Origin: Auanema rhodensis
Lineage: Eukaryota > Nematoda > Chromadorea > Rhabditida > Rhabditidae
Direction: 5' to 3'
Length of the DNA: 64,000 nt
Assembly (NCBI GenBank): GCA_964057225.1
Contig: OZ059899.1
Span: 5,952,001-6,016,000 of the forward strand
Position numbers and translations under genes: made by a program
Notes under the pieces: generated by a model
What the model was told of the DNA's origin: nothing
Database searches by the model: none
Seen by the model: only the letters and a program-made list of their open reading frames with translations
Shown here: one piece after another, positions 1 to 14,440 of the stretch
How the letters are laid out: the number at the start of each line of letters is the position of its first letter
How positions within the stretch are numbered: position 1 is the first letter of the stretch

Positions 1-3068
<3,068 letters not shown>

Positions 3069-3804
3069 AATGGAAGCTGAAAATGGATAAAAGAAACTAA
3101 AAAGTTAAATATTTATAAGAATATATAATAATTTATTTAAAAATAATAGAATATAACATATAAAATGCTTTAACTTAGTGATATTATGATAAAAAGCTAG
3201 AGAGTAGACTATATGAAATCATTTCTATGGAAAGGCAGAAGAAAACACAAGGAACAGTAAAATAAGTATGTAAATGTTTTCAATTTTTTTAAGAAAAACT
3301 TCAAGTATCACAATATTGCTACGTTTCAAAAAGAAAAAATGCAGTAAAGCTTGGTGCAAAAGCTTTATATTCACTGGATGGATGCCCAAATCGATGCTTG
3401 ACTGGTTGCCGGCAGTTGCTGGTCAGCCCACAGCTGCCAACGTTACCATGCCAACAAGGATTCAACATTTGTTTATGTTGTTCCGCCCCTTCTTTCCATA
3501 ACCTTGCCGTATCTGCCGCTCAGTTACCTTCCTTTTCCATTGGAATATCCATATGGAGGTTCAAAATGACCCTTACCGGACCAAAACAAAGAAGGAACAG
3601 GAGCATAACATCTTCTGGCTGGAGAAAAAATTATGTGTAACTTGAGCTAGCTTTAGTTTTTGAATATCATGATATAGGATTTGTAAATCAATAAGATTAA
3701 AAAGATAAAACTTTATGATACAATGAAGACTAGAAACAAAAAGTTCAAGTAAGATAAAAATTTAAAAAAGTATTATAAGCATGCATTAACTTGATTTAAA
3801 ATTA
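3069..3804. other. Intergenic: tubulin upstream region
   Basis: This lies between the tubulin start and the stop of the chitin-binding proteoglycan; both genes are on the minus strand. It should hold the tubulin promoter and the proteoglycan 3' UTR. About 3350-3620 is clearly richer in GC than its surroundings and contains an imperfect inverted repeat (about 3405-3441). No coding model is convincing in it. Confidence 0.5.
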
Positions 3805-6777
3805 TTAATAATTGTTAATATTTCCTGCTGAGCATTCCACTAAATCGGAAGCTGCGACACATCTATTAAGCTCGTTTGAGAACAGCATACCCGTATCACA
3901 ATGAAGAGTAAGACCCTAAATGTCAAAGGTTGAAGATTTATCATCAAATAACTAACCAATCCTTCTGAACAATAGAAGAAGTTGCTTGAACATGGAGTTC
4001 TTGAAAATGATCCTTCCTCTTTGCAAGGGAATGAACCTATACAAATTTTAAGCATGTGTTTCTTAAACTATGATATACCTCTGAGATTAGCAAGAGATAA
4101 ACTAGAACTTTGAAGAATTTTCTTATCTTCATTCAGCAGAACTTTCTCCATTTCTTGCTCCTTCTCAATACTTTCGTATACAGAACTTTCTCCGGTAAGA
4201 GCGGCAACTTCGAGAACTTCGCGAGAACATATGGAATGTTGAGACATCACCACACATCTAAAAACATTTCCTAATATAGCCTTACAACAGAAAAGTAAAT
4301 ATACTTTTGAGAAGGCTCTTCGAGTGTTTCTCCCTTGGAACATGAAGATTTCAGAGCTTGTCCGCTGATACAAATAAGATATTCTTGCTGGCATCCAAGT
4401 GAAATACGTCCATCATAACTGCTTGAACAGAGCCGATCTTAAATTAGTTCATAATAGTTAAAAAGTTATAAACATACTCAAAGAATCTTCAAATCCGTAC
4501 GATGGTGTAGTTGGAGAAGCGGTAACAGCTACAACATTAGTAATCATTATAAAAGATAAATTTTAAAATATTACCTATTTCATAAACATGATTGGTCTTC
4601 TTATGAAGGCATTCATTAATGTTTGAAGCTGATTCACAATATCCTTTATGTTCATCATAGATCAAATTGTAAGGGCAAGCCAATAATCTAGCGAAGTGAT
4701 TTCTACAGGACAGAAGTAACGAGGAACATCCGAGAGAATAGAAACCGTCATCACGATTCTTACATAATGTAATACCTGGGTGAAGAAATAAAAAATATAT
4801 ATTAATGTACAAAACTCACTAGTCTCAGGTCCAATCTGTTTCAAGGAGCTTATGAATGTATTTCTCTTCTCGTCTTCAGATAATCCAGATCCTTCGAGAG
4901 TTTCAATTCCATAAACTCCTGAGGATTCCTCATAGTATTCTCCTGAGCCTTCGGAGCCACTTCCCTCAATACCAGAACCATCGATACCACTTCCTGTATT
5001 AGCCAAATCACTTATGGTTCTACATTTCAACAACCTTCAGTTCCACTGTTTTCTGCTTCTAGTCCACTAGACTGATCAAACAATGCCTCACTTTCGAAAT
5101 CTTTGGAAGCTTCCTCTTCATAATCCTAAACTTCTTAAATTCGTCCAGAATTAATAATATTGAACAAACATCGCCAAGAACTCCGGAGCTTTCTATTTTC
5201 GGTTCGTCGAAAAAGAAAGGAGTGAATGGAATCGGTTTGAAACGATCTTCCTTGTTCACTGCTTCACCGGAACCTTCTCCAGATCCTTCTTCACCGGAAC
5301 CTTCTCCAGATCCTTCTTCACCGGAACCTTCTTCACCGGAACCTTCTCCAGATCCTTCTTCACCAGAACTTTCTCCAGATACTTCTTCACCAGAACTTTC
5401 TTCACCAGAACTTTCTTCACCAGAACTTTCTTCACCAGAACTTTCTTCACCAGAACTTTCTTCTCCAGAACTTTCTTCTCCAGAACTTTCTTCTCCAGAA
5501 CTTTCTTCTCCAGAACTTTCTTCTCCAGAACTTTCTTCTCCAGAACTTTCTTCTCCAGAACCTTCGTTATCACGGCATTCGGCAACAGCTAAAGGATAAT
5601 CACAAAGCTGACGGGTTTCATCAAAAGCCAATTCAGACGGGCAGTTCATTGTAATAGCTCTTCCTTGAATGAAAACGTGATAAGACTTTTAATACATTAC
5701 TTCTTACCATTAGTACAAGCCATGAACCTATCAGAACAGTTCTTAAAACTATACAAGCCGTCTTCAGCGCAATCAGCTGGCAATGCAGAAGATTGACACT
5801 CTCGAACATTAGCTGGGAATTCGCATGCCTGAATGCTGAAAACAAAATTTTATAATTGAATGATTAGAAAACCACAGACATTCCGTCGAAAACTAAAGTA
5901 GGGGGACACGACATGACATGTGAGATTCCATTACTACATGAAATGAATACAGGTGAGCACTTGCCAGAAACCATAATACCATCCTCAGAACAGTCTTAAT
6001 TGTCTTTACATAATCATGAACAGCACAAATCCATACCATGTTCGGTCCTGAACTCAGTGCCGAATGATAGATTTTGACATTCTTCAATATTTTCCATTCC
6101 AATGCATGCTTCCTGTTCTTCAGAATAAGCCATTCCTCCAGGGCACTCGAAAAGGCTTCAAGCATAGGACATTAAAAAGACATTTAAGCTAATGTTTACA
6201 CCTGGGAAGTCCTTCAGTACAGCGAATAAACGAACTAGAACAAGCAGAAACAGAATGGAAGCCATCATCTAAGCCATTACAAGCCTCTCTAGGTATAGCT
6301 ACAAAGAATTAAATTATCTTACTAATCATCTAAGACTAAACCTTGAAGAGCAAGAGCGTTTACAAGTTCACCGTTTTCAGAAGAATCACATCCCGTTACT
6401 TCAGAAGGAAGAACACATTCTTGTTTGTTCTGGTTACAGGTAGATTTGAAAAACAGAACTCAAGTAATAAAAACCTCATCAAACCAAGTTCCAAAAGGAC
6501 ACATAGCTGTAAAATGTTGTTGGGACTGTTGGCAGAATAAAATCGAAGGTCCACATTCCTATAAACGTTATTTAAATTTGCAAAGTATTAGATCTACCTG
6601 GCTATATAATCCAAATTCTCTTCCTGCACAGGGTGAAAAATCTTGTTCTAATGCTATGGGATGTAAGCCAAGTAAGAAAGAGTCATCGGACACGACTAAA
6701 AATTTGATTATGCTGCATAAAAAGTTCCCTTTCTTACCTGATCCTAACAAGAGTAAGTGTGTTAATATTATTAGCAT
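3805..6777 (-). CDS. CPG-type chondroitin proteoglycan with chitin-binding domains (eggshell)
   Basis: Probable secreted, chitin-binding core protein of the chondroitin layer of the nematode egg, related to C. elegans CPG-1/CPG-2. The start at 6777 gives a hydrophobic leader (MLIILTHLLLLGSG) split from the rest by a short intron. Spliced, the protein is roughly 770 residues. I count seven peritrophin-A-like (CBM14) cysteine modules, four before and three after a central Ser-Gly-Glu region; the sixth looks degenerate. The central region has a long run of SSGEE/GSGEE units followed by scattered GSG sites, the classic acceptor context for chondroitin chains. The fourth module, directly before the array, has the typical spacing ending ...LCDYPLAVAEC. 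Seven modules is more than I recall for either C. elegans CPG (six in CPG-2). Exons are separated by about fifteen ~45-nt introns. Assignment to CPG-2 versus CPG-1 is inference from module count. Confidence 0.85.
5261..5564. repeat. In-frame 15-nt minisatellite coding for SSGEE units
   Basis: Tandem 15-bp units with consensus ccagaactttcttct or ccagaactttcttca on the plus strand, encoding Ser-Ser-Gly-Glu-Glu on the minus strand inside the CPG-type gene. Two unit variants (ttctt-cTcc and ttctt-cAcc) occur in blocks, and the part near 5261-5390 has longer, more degenerate units with GSGE spacing. The block structure suggests expansion by unequal exchange or slippage. It is open in other frames too, producing long spurious antisense ORFs. 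Confidence 0.9.
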
Positions 6778-7523
6778 CTGAATTGATCTTATTATTAATT
6801 AGAAAGTATAAGTTAATTGATTATAAGCAATAGGAACAAATAATATGCCTAACAGGACATAACCGTTCCGAAAACTTGACAAGTAGATAACTATTCGTAA
6901 CTATACGTCTACTTCTAACTTTATATTGTTTTGTATTATTATAGATCAGTAACATTAATCCAAATTCCCGCGTTACCTCTCGAAACTAGATCAAATAACA
7001 TTTCTTTTTTGAATTCTCATCTTAGAGTTTATACTCTTAGCTATACAAGAGTACGGTAACCCTTCACATCCTCGACATGCTGCATTCTGTTGTTCAAAGC
7101 CCAATATGAGGTATCTGAAAAATTAAAAGTCCATATCCAAATTCACAAATAAAACTAGGAATTATATTATATAAGTTGAACAAGCTTATGTAATGTATAT
7201 TTTAAAATATACTAAATTTGAGATACATGCATTTTCAATGATATTTACTTCCTCATGATACTTTGGCATTATTTAATTGATATAGTTTATAATTGATTCA
7301 GTTTAAGCATTTTTATAAACCGATATTTCAAAGCGAATATTATAATTTCCATGTTTATTTCCATAGAAGGTCCAGTACATATAGTTTATGTATTAGTAGG
7401 TGGAACAATTTTAAATGAAACGTTGTATGTGCATTTTTGCGTGGAACGTCCTAATAATTTATATTTCATAGTAATCAACTATTTAATTATATAAAGTTCA
7501 TCGGATTGTAGGGTTCAGCAAGG
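6778..7523. other. Divergent intergenic region between the CPG-type gene and NEMF
   Basis: The two flanking genes diverge, so this AT-rich region should contain both promoters. Just before the NEMF start a polypyrimidine/AG context (ggttcag, about 7512-7518) could be a trans-splice acceptor. I see no coding model here. Confidence 0.45.
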
Positions 7524-10500
7524 ATGAAGAATAGATTTACTACTTTAGATGTTATTGCTGCTGTTCATGACCTAAAGCCTCTAGTAGGCATGAGGGTTAA
7601 TAACATTTATGACATTAATTCAAAAACCTACTTGATTAGGTTACAGAAGTAAGAAACATTCTATAAACAAGCTAGATTAAAAAATTTAGACCTGATGAAA
7701 AGGCTGTTATTCTGTTTGAATCCGGTATTCGAATACAAAAGACTAACATAGAATGGCCTAAAGCTCAGTTTCCATCTTCGTTCAGTATGAAAATGAGAAA
7801 GCATGTGAAGCAAAAGCGGTACGTACTACTAAATGAAATAAAAATTATGTAAAAGTTCAGACTTGAAAATATCAGTCAACTTGGAGTTGATAGAGTTATC
7901 GATATGAGATTTGGAGATGAAGATAGAGCAGTTCATATAATCGTGGAACTGTATGATAGGTATACTAAGACATTCCTTATCTTTTTCTATTAATATCTTA
8001 TTAAGAGGAAATATTTTGTTAACCGATCACGATTATGTTATTTTAAATATATTACGACCTCGAACAGATAAAGATACTGATGTCCGGTTCTCAGTAAAGC
8101 AAACGTATGTCAGAATATTTAAGGCTTTAACTATAATTTAAGTCTAGATATCCTGTCGGTATGGCTCGAACAGATGATGATTTACCGAGTGTACAACAAA
8201 TTCAAGAAGTTTTCTCAAATGCCAAGAAGGGTGATAATCTTCGTAGAATGTTAGCTCCTCTAACTCAAATGGGAGGCCCACTCATTGATCATGCATTACA
8301 ACTTTCAGGCTTTCCCCATAACGCTCAAGTTAGTTAAGAAACAGAACATCAGTGTAACTTTCTTTTTTACAGATCTTGAAAACTGTGGAAAATACTCCTG
8401 AAGTAGTTAGTCAAGTTCACGATGCTTTGAAAAAAGGACTACTAGTGTATAACGAAATTAAAGAAAAAGCTTGTAAAGGTTTTGTCACTTATAAAGAAGA
8501 AAAGCGTGTTGATGGATCTTGCTTGGAGACATATCAGGTAAACGAATGAGGATATATTAAATAATTTATAATTTCTCTATAGGATTATCATCCATATTTA
8601 TTTTCGCAATGTCAGTCAGGATTATTCAAGGAATTTTCTTCGTTTAGTGAGGCAGTAGATGAGTTTTATTCAAAACTCGACGAGCAAAAACAAGTATCTA
8701 AACCCAAGAAATTTAATGTTTAATTGTTTTAATTTCAGGATCATCGAACATTGACAATGGAACGTGATGCACTTAAAAAATTAGAAAATGTTAGAAAAGA
8801 TCAAGAAGGTAGAGTTCAAGCGCTTGCTGAATGTCAGGAACGTCAGAAGCTTATTGCTGAGAGAATCATAGTCAATAAAGTTCGTGTTTAATAATTTGAT
8901 AAAAACAATAACTTATTTCTCAGGAGTTTGTCGATAAAGCTATTCATCTTATGCTTTCTGCAATTGCTAGTCAGTTATCATGGGAGGCTATTGAAGAAAT
9001 GTTGAAAAAAATGCTTGATGTTGAGGACCCAGTTGCTCAGTTTGTAATACGGTATTAAATCGCAGTAATTTATTAATATAGAGCTATTGTTAAACTGAAT
9101 TTGGATAGCAATCAATTCACTCTCAGATTAACCGATCCTTATGACCCTGATGAACCACCGTGAGCTTTTCATCTTCTTCAAAATTATTATGTAGTTTTAT
9201 AGTATTGATGCTATTATTGACGCTGGCTTGAACGCATTTCAAAATTCTCGGAAATATTTTGATGACAAAAAAGCTGCTGCTGAAAAAGTACAGAAAACGC
9301 TAGCTTCCGCAGGAAAGGCTATCAAAAATGCTCAAATGAAGACTAAAGAAACCTTGGATCAACTTGAACAAGTTGTTATCTGCTGTAATTTGTATTTATA
9401 TTGCCTCAAACTTATTTATAGACTCGCATCCGAGCTACTAAAAAGAGAAAACAAATGTGGTTTGAGAAATTTCTATGGTTTGTGTCTTCAGAAGATTATA
9501 TTGTAGTGGCTGGACGTGATGCTCAACAAAATGAACTTTTAGTTAAACGGTATAATAATATGTATATATGTTTTATAATCTAGTGGTCTATTCAGATATT
9601 TAAGAGAAGGCGATGTATACGTTCACGCTGATATTCGTGGAGCTGCTTCAGTCATTGTCAGGTATTTCTTTTATAATTCCTTGTTTTCTTCGAAAATAGC
9701 ATCTATTTAGAAACAAAGCGGGGAAAGGAAATATTCCTCCGAAAACGTTAACTGAAGCAGCCCAAATGGCAGTTTGCTATTCAAATGCTTGGGATGCTAA
9801 AGTCGTATCTAGTGCTTGGTGGGTCAAACATGATCAGGTTAGTTGAGATTTTGTGAATTTATAAATCTTGTTTTAAGGTCTCTCGAACTGCGCCAACTGG
9901 AGAATATTTGAGTTCTGGTTCTTTCATGATAAGAGGAAAAAAAAATTATATGCCTGCAAGTCAACTTGTAATGGGTTTTGGTATTTTATTCAAAGTTGAC
10001 GAAGAAGGCATTGAAAGACACCATGGCGAAAGAAAAGTGAGGTTGTAGATGAATGAAATGTTTAGTATTCTATCCAAGGTGGCCGAAGTTAGTGAACAGG
10101 AAGAGAAAATTGAAGAGAAAGCTGAAGACGAAATTGAAGTCGAAAACGGAAGCGATGAAGATGAGAACAGTGCCCCTGCATTACAAGAAGATGTCAACGA
10201 GGATGAATTCCCTGATGTTCAGGTTTTAATTCTTTTTATATTTCTATTGAGATAGAAATTTATTTAGGTAAATATTCCCGTGTTGAAGTCGGTACAAGAG
10301 GATTTCTCTATCTTAGAGATAGGTCAGAAAGGAGGTAAACGACCTAAGCAGGCAAAGAGTTCGAAGGCAGAAGAAACCCAGAAATACCTGGAGACAAAGC
10401 ATGAAGAAGAGCGAAAAGTTAGAAAGGTTCATAATCGCAAAAATAATTGTAATGTAGGCTGCACAAGCTAAACAAGGCCCTTCTAAAAGACAAAAACATA

Positions 10501-11205
10501 AGATGGATAAGATGAAGAAAAAATATAAAGATCAGGATGATGAAGAACGTGAGATCAGAATGATGTTGTTGGGTAGTAGAGGAAAGCCTAAGCCACAACC
10601 AACTGATAATAAACCGGAGCCCATACAAGAGCCTCAGCAAAAGGTAAATAAAAATGTATTAACATCCTACCTTGTTCTTTCAGATAGAGGATAAGCGTGA
10701 AGAAAAAAGAAAAGAAAAAATAATACCAGCTGACGAAGATGACAGAGAAGATGAAATAGTACACGTTGAAGACAGTGAAGGTGGTGTATTTTTATTTCTG
10801 TTTTAAAAATTTGATTTTTTTTAGCATTACTTCCTCAACTTACTGGAAAGCCATTTAGCGAAGACAATATTTTGTTTGCAATGCCTGTAGTTGCCCCCTA
10901 TCAGGTTAGTGAACCTATTGGATAGATGGTCTAAATTATATTTTTTAGGTTCTTACAAATTATAAATTCAAAGTCAAGCTAACACCTGGAACTGGGAAGA
11001 GAGGTAAAGCTGCCAAAAGTGCTATGGAACTATTTTTGGTAATATAATTTTTCGATTTTCATTAGCTAGTAAGAGTTTTCAGAGAACAAAGCTGGCTACA
11101 ATTCAAGAGGACGCCCAGATGCGCTTACTTTTAGGAGATGAAGCAACTGCCAGAAATATCCCAGGAAAAGTTCGCGTATCAGCTCCACAACTTCATGCTA
11201 AATAA
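7524..11205 (+). CDS. NEMF / Rqc2 / Tae2 homologue (ribosome-associated quality control)
   Basis: Binds stalled 60S subunits with peptidyl-tRNA, recruits the Listerin E3 ligase and directs CAT-tailing. The start [18 protein letters not shown] at 7524 matches the family N-terminus, including the NIYDI...LIRLQKP fibronectin-binding-like (NFACT-N) fold. A mid-protein coiled coil and the NFACT-R block follow, the latter visible as [18 protein letters not shown] and [18 protein letters not shown]. Then come a long acidic/basic low-complexity region and an NFACT-C domain near the end ([19 protein letters not shown]...[13 protein letters not shown]). I place 22 exons (for example 7524-7648, 7690-7818, 8148-8328, 8373-8537, 8924-9051, 9203-9371, 11083-11205) summing to 2775 nt, or 924 residues plus stop, with all phases compatible. 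The nematode orthologue's name is not certain to me, so no symbol is given. Confidence 0.93.
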
Positions 11206-11295
11206 TGCACGCGGATATACTAGGATTGACCAAAAGTCCGATCATATTTTCGGGTATCAAGGATATGGTTTTTTCAAGAAGTTATCAAAATTTTG

Positions 11296-11301
11296 AATAA
11301 A
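11296..11301 (+). terminator. Polyadenylation signal AATAAA of the NEMF gene
   Basis: A canonical AATAAA (overlapping AATAAATAAA) lies about 90 nt after the NEMF stop and about 145 nt before the next start. It fits cleavage just downstream. Confidence 0.6.
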
Positions 11302-11445
11302 TAAAGCTATTTATTTTCTCCACATGTTCTTCTTATTATCAAAAACGTGCAAGTGTGCATCGAATTAGCATTAGGGCAATTAGTGTAAATGACGCATATT
11401 CCTGCTCTGAAGCTAATTTGAATATTGTCTTATTCATGTTGGCAC

Positions 11446-12759
11446 ATGGAAGCGTGCAATTTTGTACAAGCTGATATGATATCTTCTGAGGTTGATCGTG
11501 ATATTACTAATGCAGAAGTTAGTAACAATGTGATACAAAGTCTGATCTCTTAGTCATTATTTAATTCTACTTTTAATTTTCAGATGAGCATACAACGCCA
11601 ACGAGAAAGACTCTGCAAGTTTGTGTATACAATATGATAATATCTATTATTAAAATTGCAGCTTGATCCCAATGAACCCATTATTTCTCCTAAATCTATG
11701 AGAGTAGTTTCTCCGTCTCAAAACAGTATCGCCAGTCCGGTATTTGTTGTATACTACTTTTCATACGTTTCATACTTGTTATGGTCAGGGTCGAACACAT
11801 CGTAAACAAAGAGCTCCTGAATATTCTACCATAAACACTTCGAGCGGTAGCGGTTTAACTTCACAATTTCCAACTCCTAATAAGCATGATATGTGGGGTT
11901 CTCGTTTGCAAACCCCTACTAAAAATGATATGCGAACTTCGTTGCTTTTTAAGCAGTTTCTTAATAGCCAAGTAAATTATTTATTTTCTTTTAAATAGTA
12001 TTATAATTTATGAATTATTTTCTTTGCAGAATGTAGTCAGTAACAATTTTCTCAATTGTGAAGGAACTCAGCAAACGAGAATGATACGTACGGAACCACT
12101 TGGACAAACTCTTTATTCTACTGTTCCAATAGTTAGTTTAATTTAAATTTATATGCTATTACAGTCACATATATACCAAATAAATATACGAATATATTAT
12201 TTGCAAGGGCATGGGTCATTTTTTGATACTCCTGTAACCTATACCCTCCACCCTTAACAGTCTTAGCCTTTAATCTGTCAGCAATTTCTCGCAATTCTTG
12301 GTGAATTACTTAATGAGTCAAAGGTAAATCTTAAACATTGATGTGATTCTTATCGCCCTTGATTTATACCAAATGTATAGCAAACAGCGTTTTTGTTTAT
12401 GCTAGAAATGTATAACGTTAAGCTGTACCTACCTTGCAGCCAGCTTAAGGGTAAACATAAATATATTCTTCACATACAATAGACCCATCATACTAGCTTA
12501 CTCTAGACTGCTATCTTTACACTTTTGTTCTCTAGCAGGTACATATTCTTACTCATTCAAATGACCGCGAAGTCTTCTTAATTGTGTCGTACCTCTCATG
12601 TTGGCTCTCCAAAGGTGGTGTAAATACTTCTCAATGTTTGGTGCTACAACCCTAGCGTGGTGTTCTCGCTTTGCTTCAGAGCTCAATCGTTCATATTTTG
12701 AGCCTATGAACCGTATATTCCAATCACCTTCTTCATTAGCTTCGTTTCTTCCTTTATCT
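11446..12759 (+). CDS. Unrecognised protein, disordered N-terminus then hydrophobic segments (3' end unresolved)
   Basis: Starts MEACNFVQADMISSEVDRD at 11446, 240 bp after the NEMF stop on the same strand, so it may be a downstream gene of one transcription unit. In-frame exons: 11446-11517, 11584-11622, 11662-11739, 11789-11971, 12030-12135, 12208-12233, 12282-12323, 12381-12450, 12497-12538, 12573-12614 and 12680-12759 (about 260 residues so far). The first half is Ser/Thr/Pro-rich with SP and TP sites (for example SPKSMRVVSPSQNSIASP). After about residue 165 it becomes ordered and hydrophobic (TPQFLAILGELLNES, VFLIVSYLSCWLSK). One intron (12539-12572) would be only 34 nt, shorter than its neighbours, so exons after 12450 are less sure. 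I do not recognise the family. It may continue into the membrane-anchored exons at 13756-14440, giving one phosphorylated membrane protein. Confidence 0.5.
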
Positions 12760-13755
12760 GTATTTATCCTGCATTTATTTCCTATAATTCAATTTTTATG
12801 AAGCAAAACAAAAGTTTTTCTGTTTGTTGTTCATACTAAGTCAATGTCTGTTGTCTAAATTATATTGAAACTTTACAAACTTTGCGGAAGCTTAATAGCG
12901 ACTCATAAATCTTCTTTCACAACCTGAACGTTTGTCATTTTTGACATACTATGCTGTTGTTTATCCGGTATTCAATCGATATGTGTCAGCTCAGTAAGGA
13001 AGACACATTACAATGTGAGGATCGGACTACTAGGTTTGTACGGCCTAGTAGCAGCTGTTGTACTGTTCGCTTATTGAATGGCACGCTATCGTCTAAATCT
13101 CTATGGGGGCTCAGTCCGGATCTATAGTTTCTGTCTTCCCGAATAGGGTGGAGATATGCTGTCCGGGACAAGGTCAACGCTAACTATCTAGTTCACTTAG
13201 CAATACAGATAATGACCAGATGGTTCCGGACGCCGAATACTTACTTACCTAATTTAGTGTGCTCATTCTTGTTTGCCATTTTATTCAAGCTGTTTCTGTC
13301 TTGGTCGCCACGTTTGAAGCATTTTTGCTTAATTCAATTTATCTTATTTTATTACTAAAACTAGGAGCTTGTTTTATCCGAATTTACTTATTCATTTTGT
13401 ATTTACAATCAGATGACATCTTGCTGTCAAGGGTCATACTTTCTTTATAGCAGTTCTAATATTTTTTTATTCTATAGTTTGTATCAGTTTGTATCAAATT
13501 TTATCAAAACTAGTGCATTAGATATATGTTTGCATATAACTTCAAGCTATTTTATGACTTATGAAATATGAATCATTTTTCTGTTTCCTTGTTTCATTCT
13601 TACCATGGAACGCTTTGAGCATTGTTATTCTATTCGCAAAACTTATAATCTTCGTAAATATTGCAAAAAGGAGGTAGTTCTTGTATATTTGTTTTTATCT
13701 TTTCAATTTTTACATATGAAACTTTAAGATATCTTCGTTTTCTCCGCGAAAGAAT
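12760..13755. other. Unresolved segment between two coding blocks, GC-richer core
   Basis: About 12950-13230 is distinctly GC-rich for this locus and holds a perfect 8-bp stem (13027-13051). An acceptor-like cag precedes an open frame starting near 12989 (LSKEDTLQCEDRTTRFVRP) that continues in phase with the preceding gene block, but I find no donor before its stop. The segment could be further exons, an intron, or a structured RNA gene; I cannot decide by reading. Confidence 0.35.
13027..13051. repeat. Perfect inverted repeat (hairpin)
   Basis: CTACTAGG and CCTAGTAG, 8 bp each, separated by 9 nt, inside the GC-richer patch. This is seen directly; its function is unknown. Confidence 0.6.
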
Positions 13756-14440
13756 ATGGATATTACTAAGGAGTCTTCTGCTTCACCTAGTCGAAGAAAT
13801 CGCAGCACCAGTAGAGGACGCAGAAGAAAGCCTGTTGACCATATTTCGATACCTGAAAATGTTGATAGCAGCTTTGTGGTGAGAAGGTAAATTAGCATTT
13901 AATGTTGTTTATACTATGAATATATTGTAGGTCAAAGAGACAACAAGAAAAAAAAGCTTCCCTTGGTGAGATATAGACTTCAACCATATGTATAATGCAA
14001 TTTTTAGACTTTGATGCTAATAATAACATAGTTGAGGATCTTAACAATAACATTGAAAAAACCTGTAAGGATGCTAATACAAGCATGAATGAATCCTTAC
14101 TTGTGGTATGTTTTTCTTTGTCCTTGAGAGCTTATCGACCTTATTTAAAGCCAGCGACTCCAAAGAAGCCTTCTTTCCTCAACTCATCCACGGATTCCAT
14201 TAGAGAGTTTGCTCGTGCTCATCCAGTTATAGAGCGCTTTGCTCCAATCGTCTTATTCGTAAGTTTGGAGTTCTATTCCTTCTCATCATTATTTAATTCG
14301 TGCAGATTCTCTTTGTGGTTGGCATGTACTTTGTGACTGAGTTATTATACGAAAGAGGAGCCTGGAAGAAAATATATTCCATGATGCTGACATTGGCTGA
14401 TCGAGTCAGAGCTCACCTACCATTGAAAAAAAAACTTTAA
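13756..14440 (+). CDS. Arg/Ser-rich protein with a near-C-terminal transmembrane anchor
   Basis: The start at 13756 begins MDITKESSASPSRRNRSTSR, followed by a basic RS/RRRKP stretch that could be a nuclear localisation signal. Short introns follow: gtaaat...tgtag after VVRRS, gtgaga...tttttag, gtatgt...taaag and gtaagt...gcag. The third quarter has proline-flanked TP sites (KPATPKKPSF). A single hydrophobic helix (PIVLFILFVVGMYFVTELL) lies about 45 residues before the end, and the tail is basic, ending LPLKKKL at 14440. The layout is that of a tail-anchored or inner-nuclear-membrane type protein, but no LEM, SUN or other named domain is visible. The reading frame is also open upstream from an acceptor near 13730, so this may be the 3' part of the gene that begins at 11446. 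Confidence 0.6.

Noticed and set aside
3274..3640. Overlapping plus-strand ORFs upstream of the tubulin gene
   Set aside because: No consistent splice sites or family; better explained as GC-richer promoter sequence.
5222..5599. Long plus-strand ORF of SSPEL repeats opposite the CPG-type gene
   Set aside because: It is the antisense of the 15-nt coding minisatellite; the period being a multiple of three keeps several frames open. No leader or splice support.
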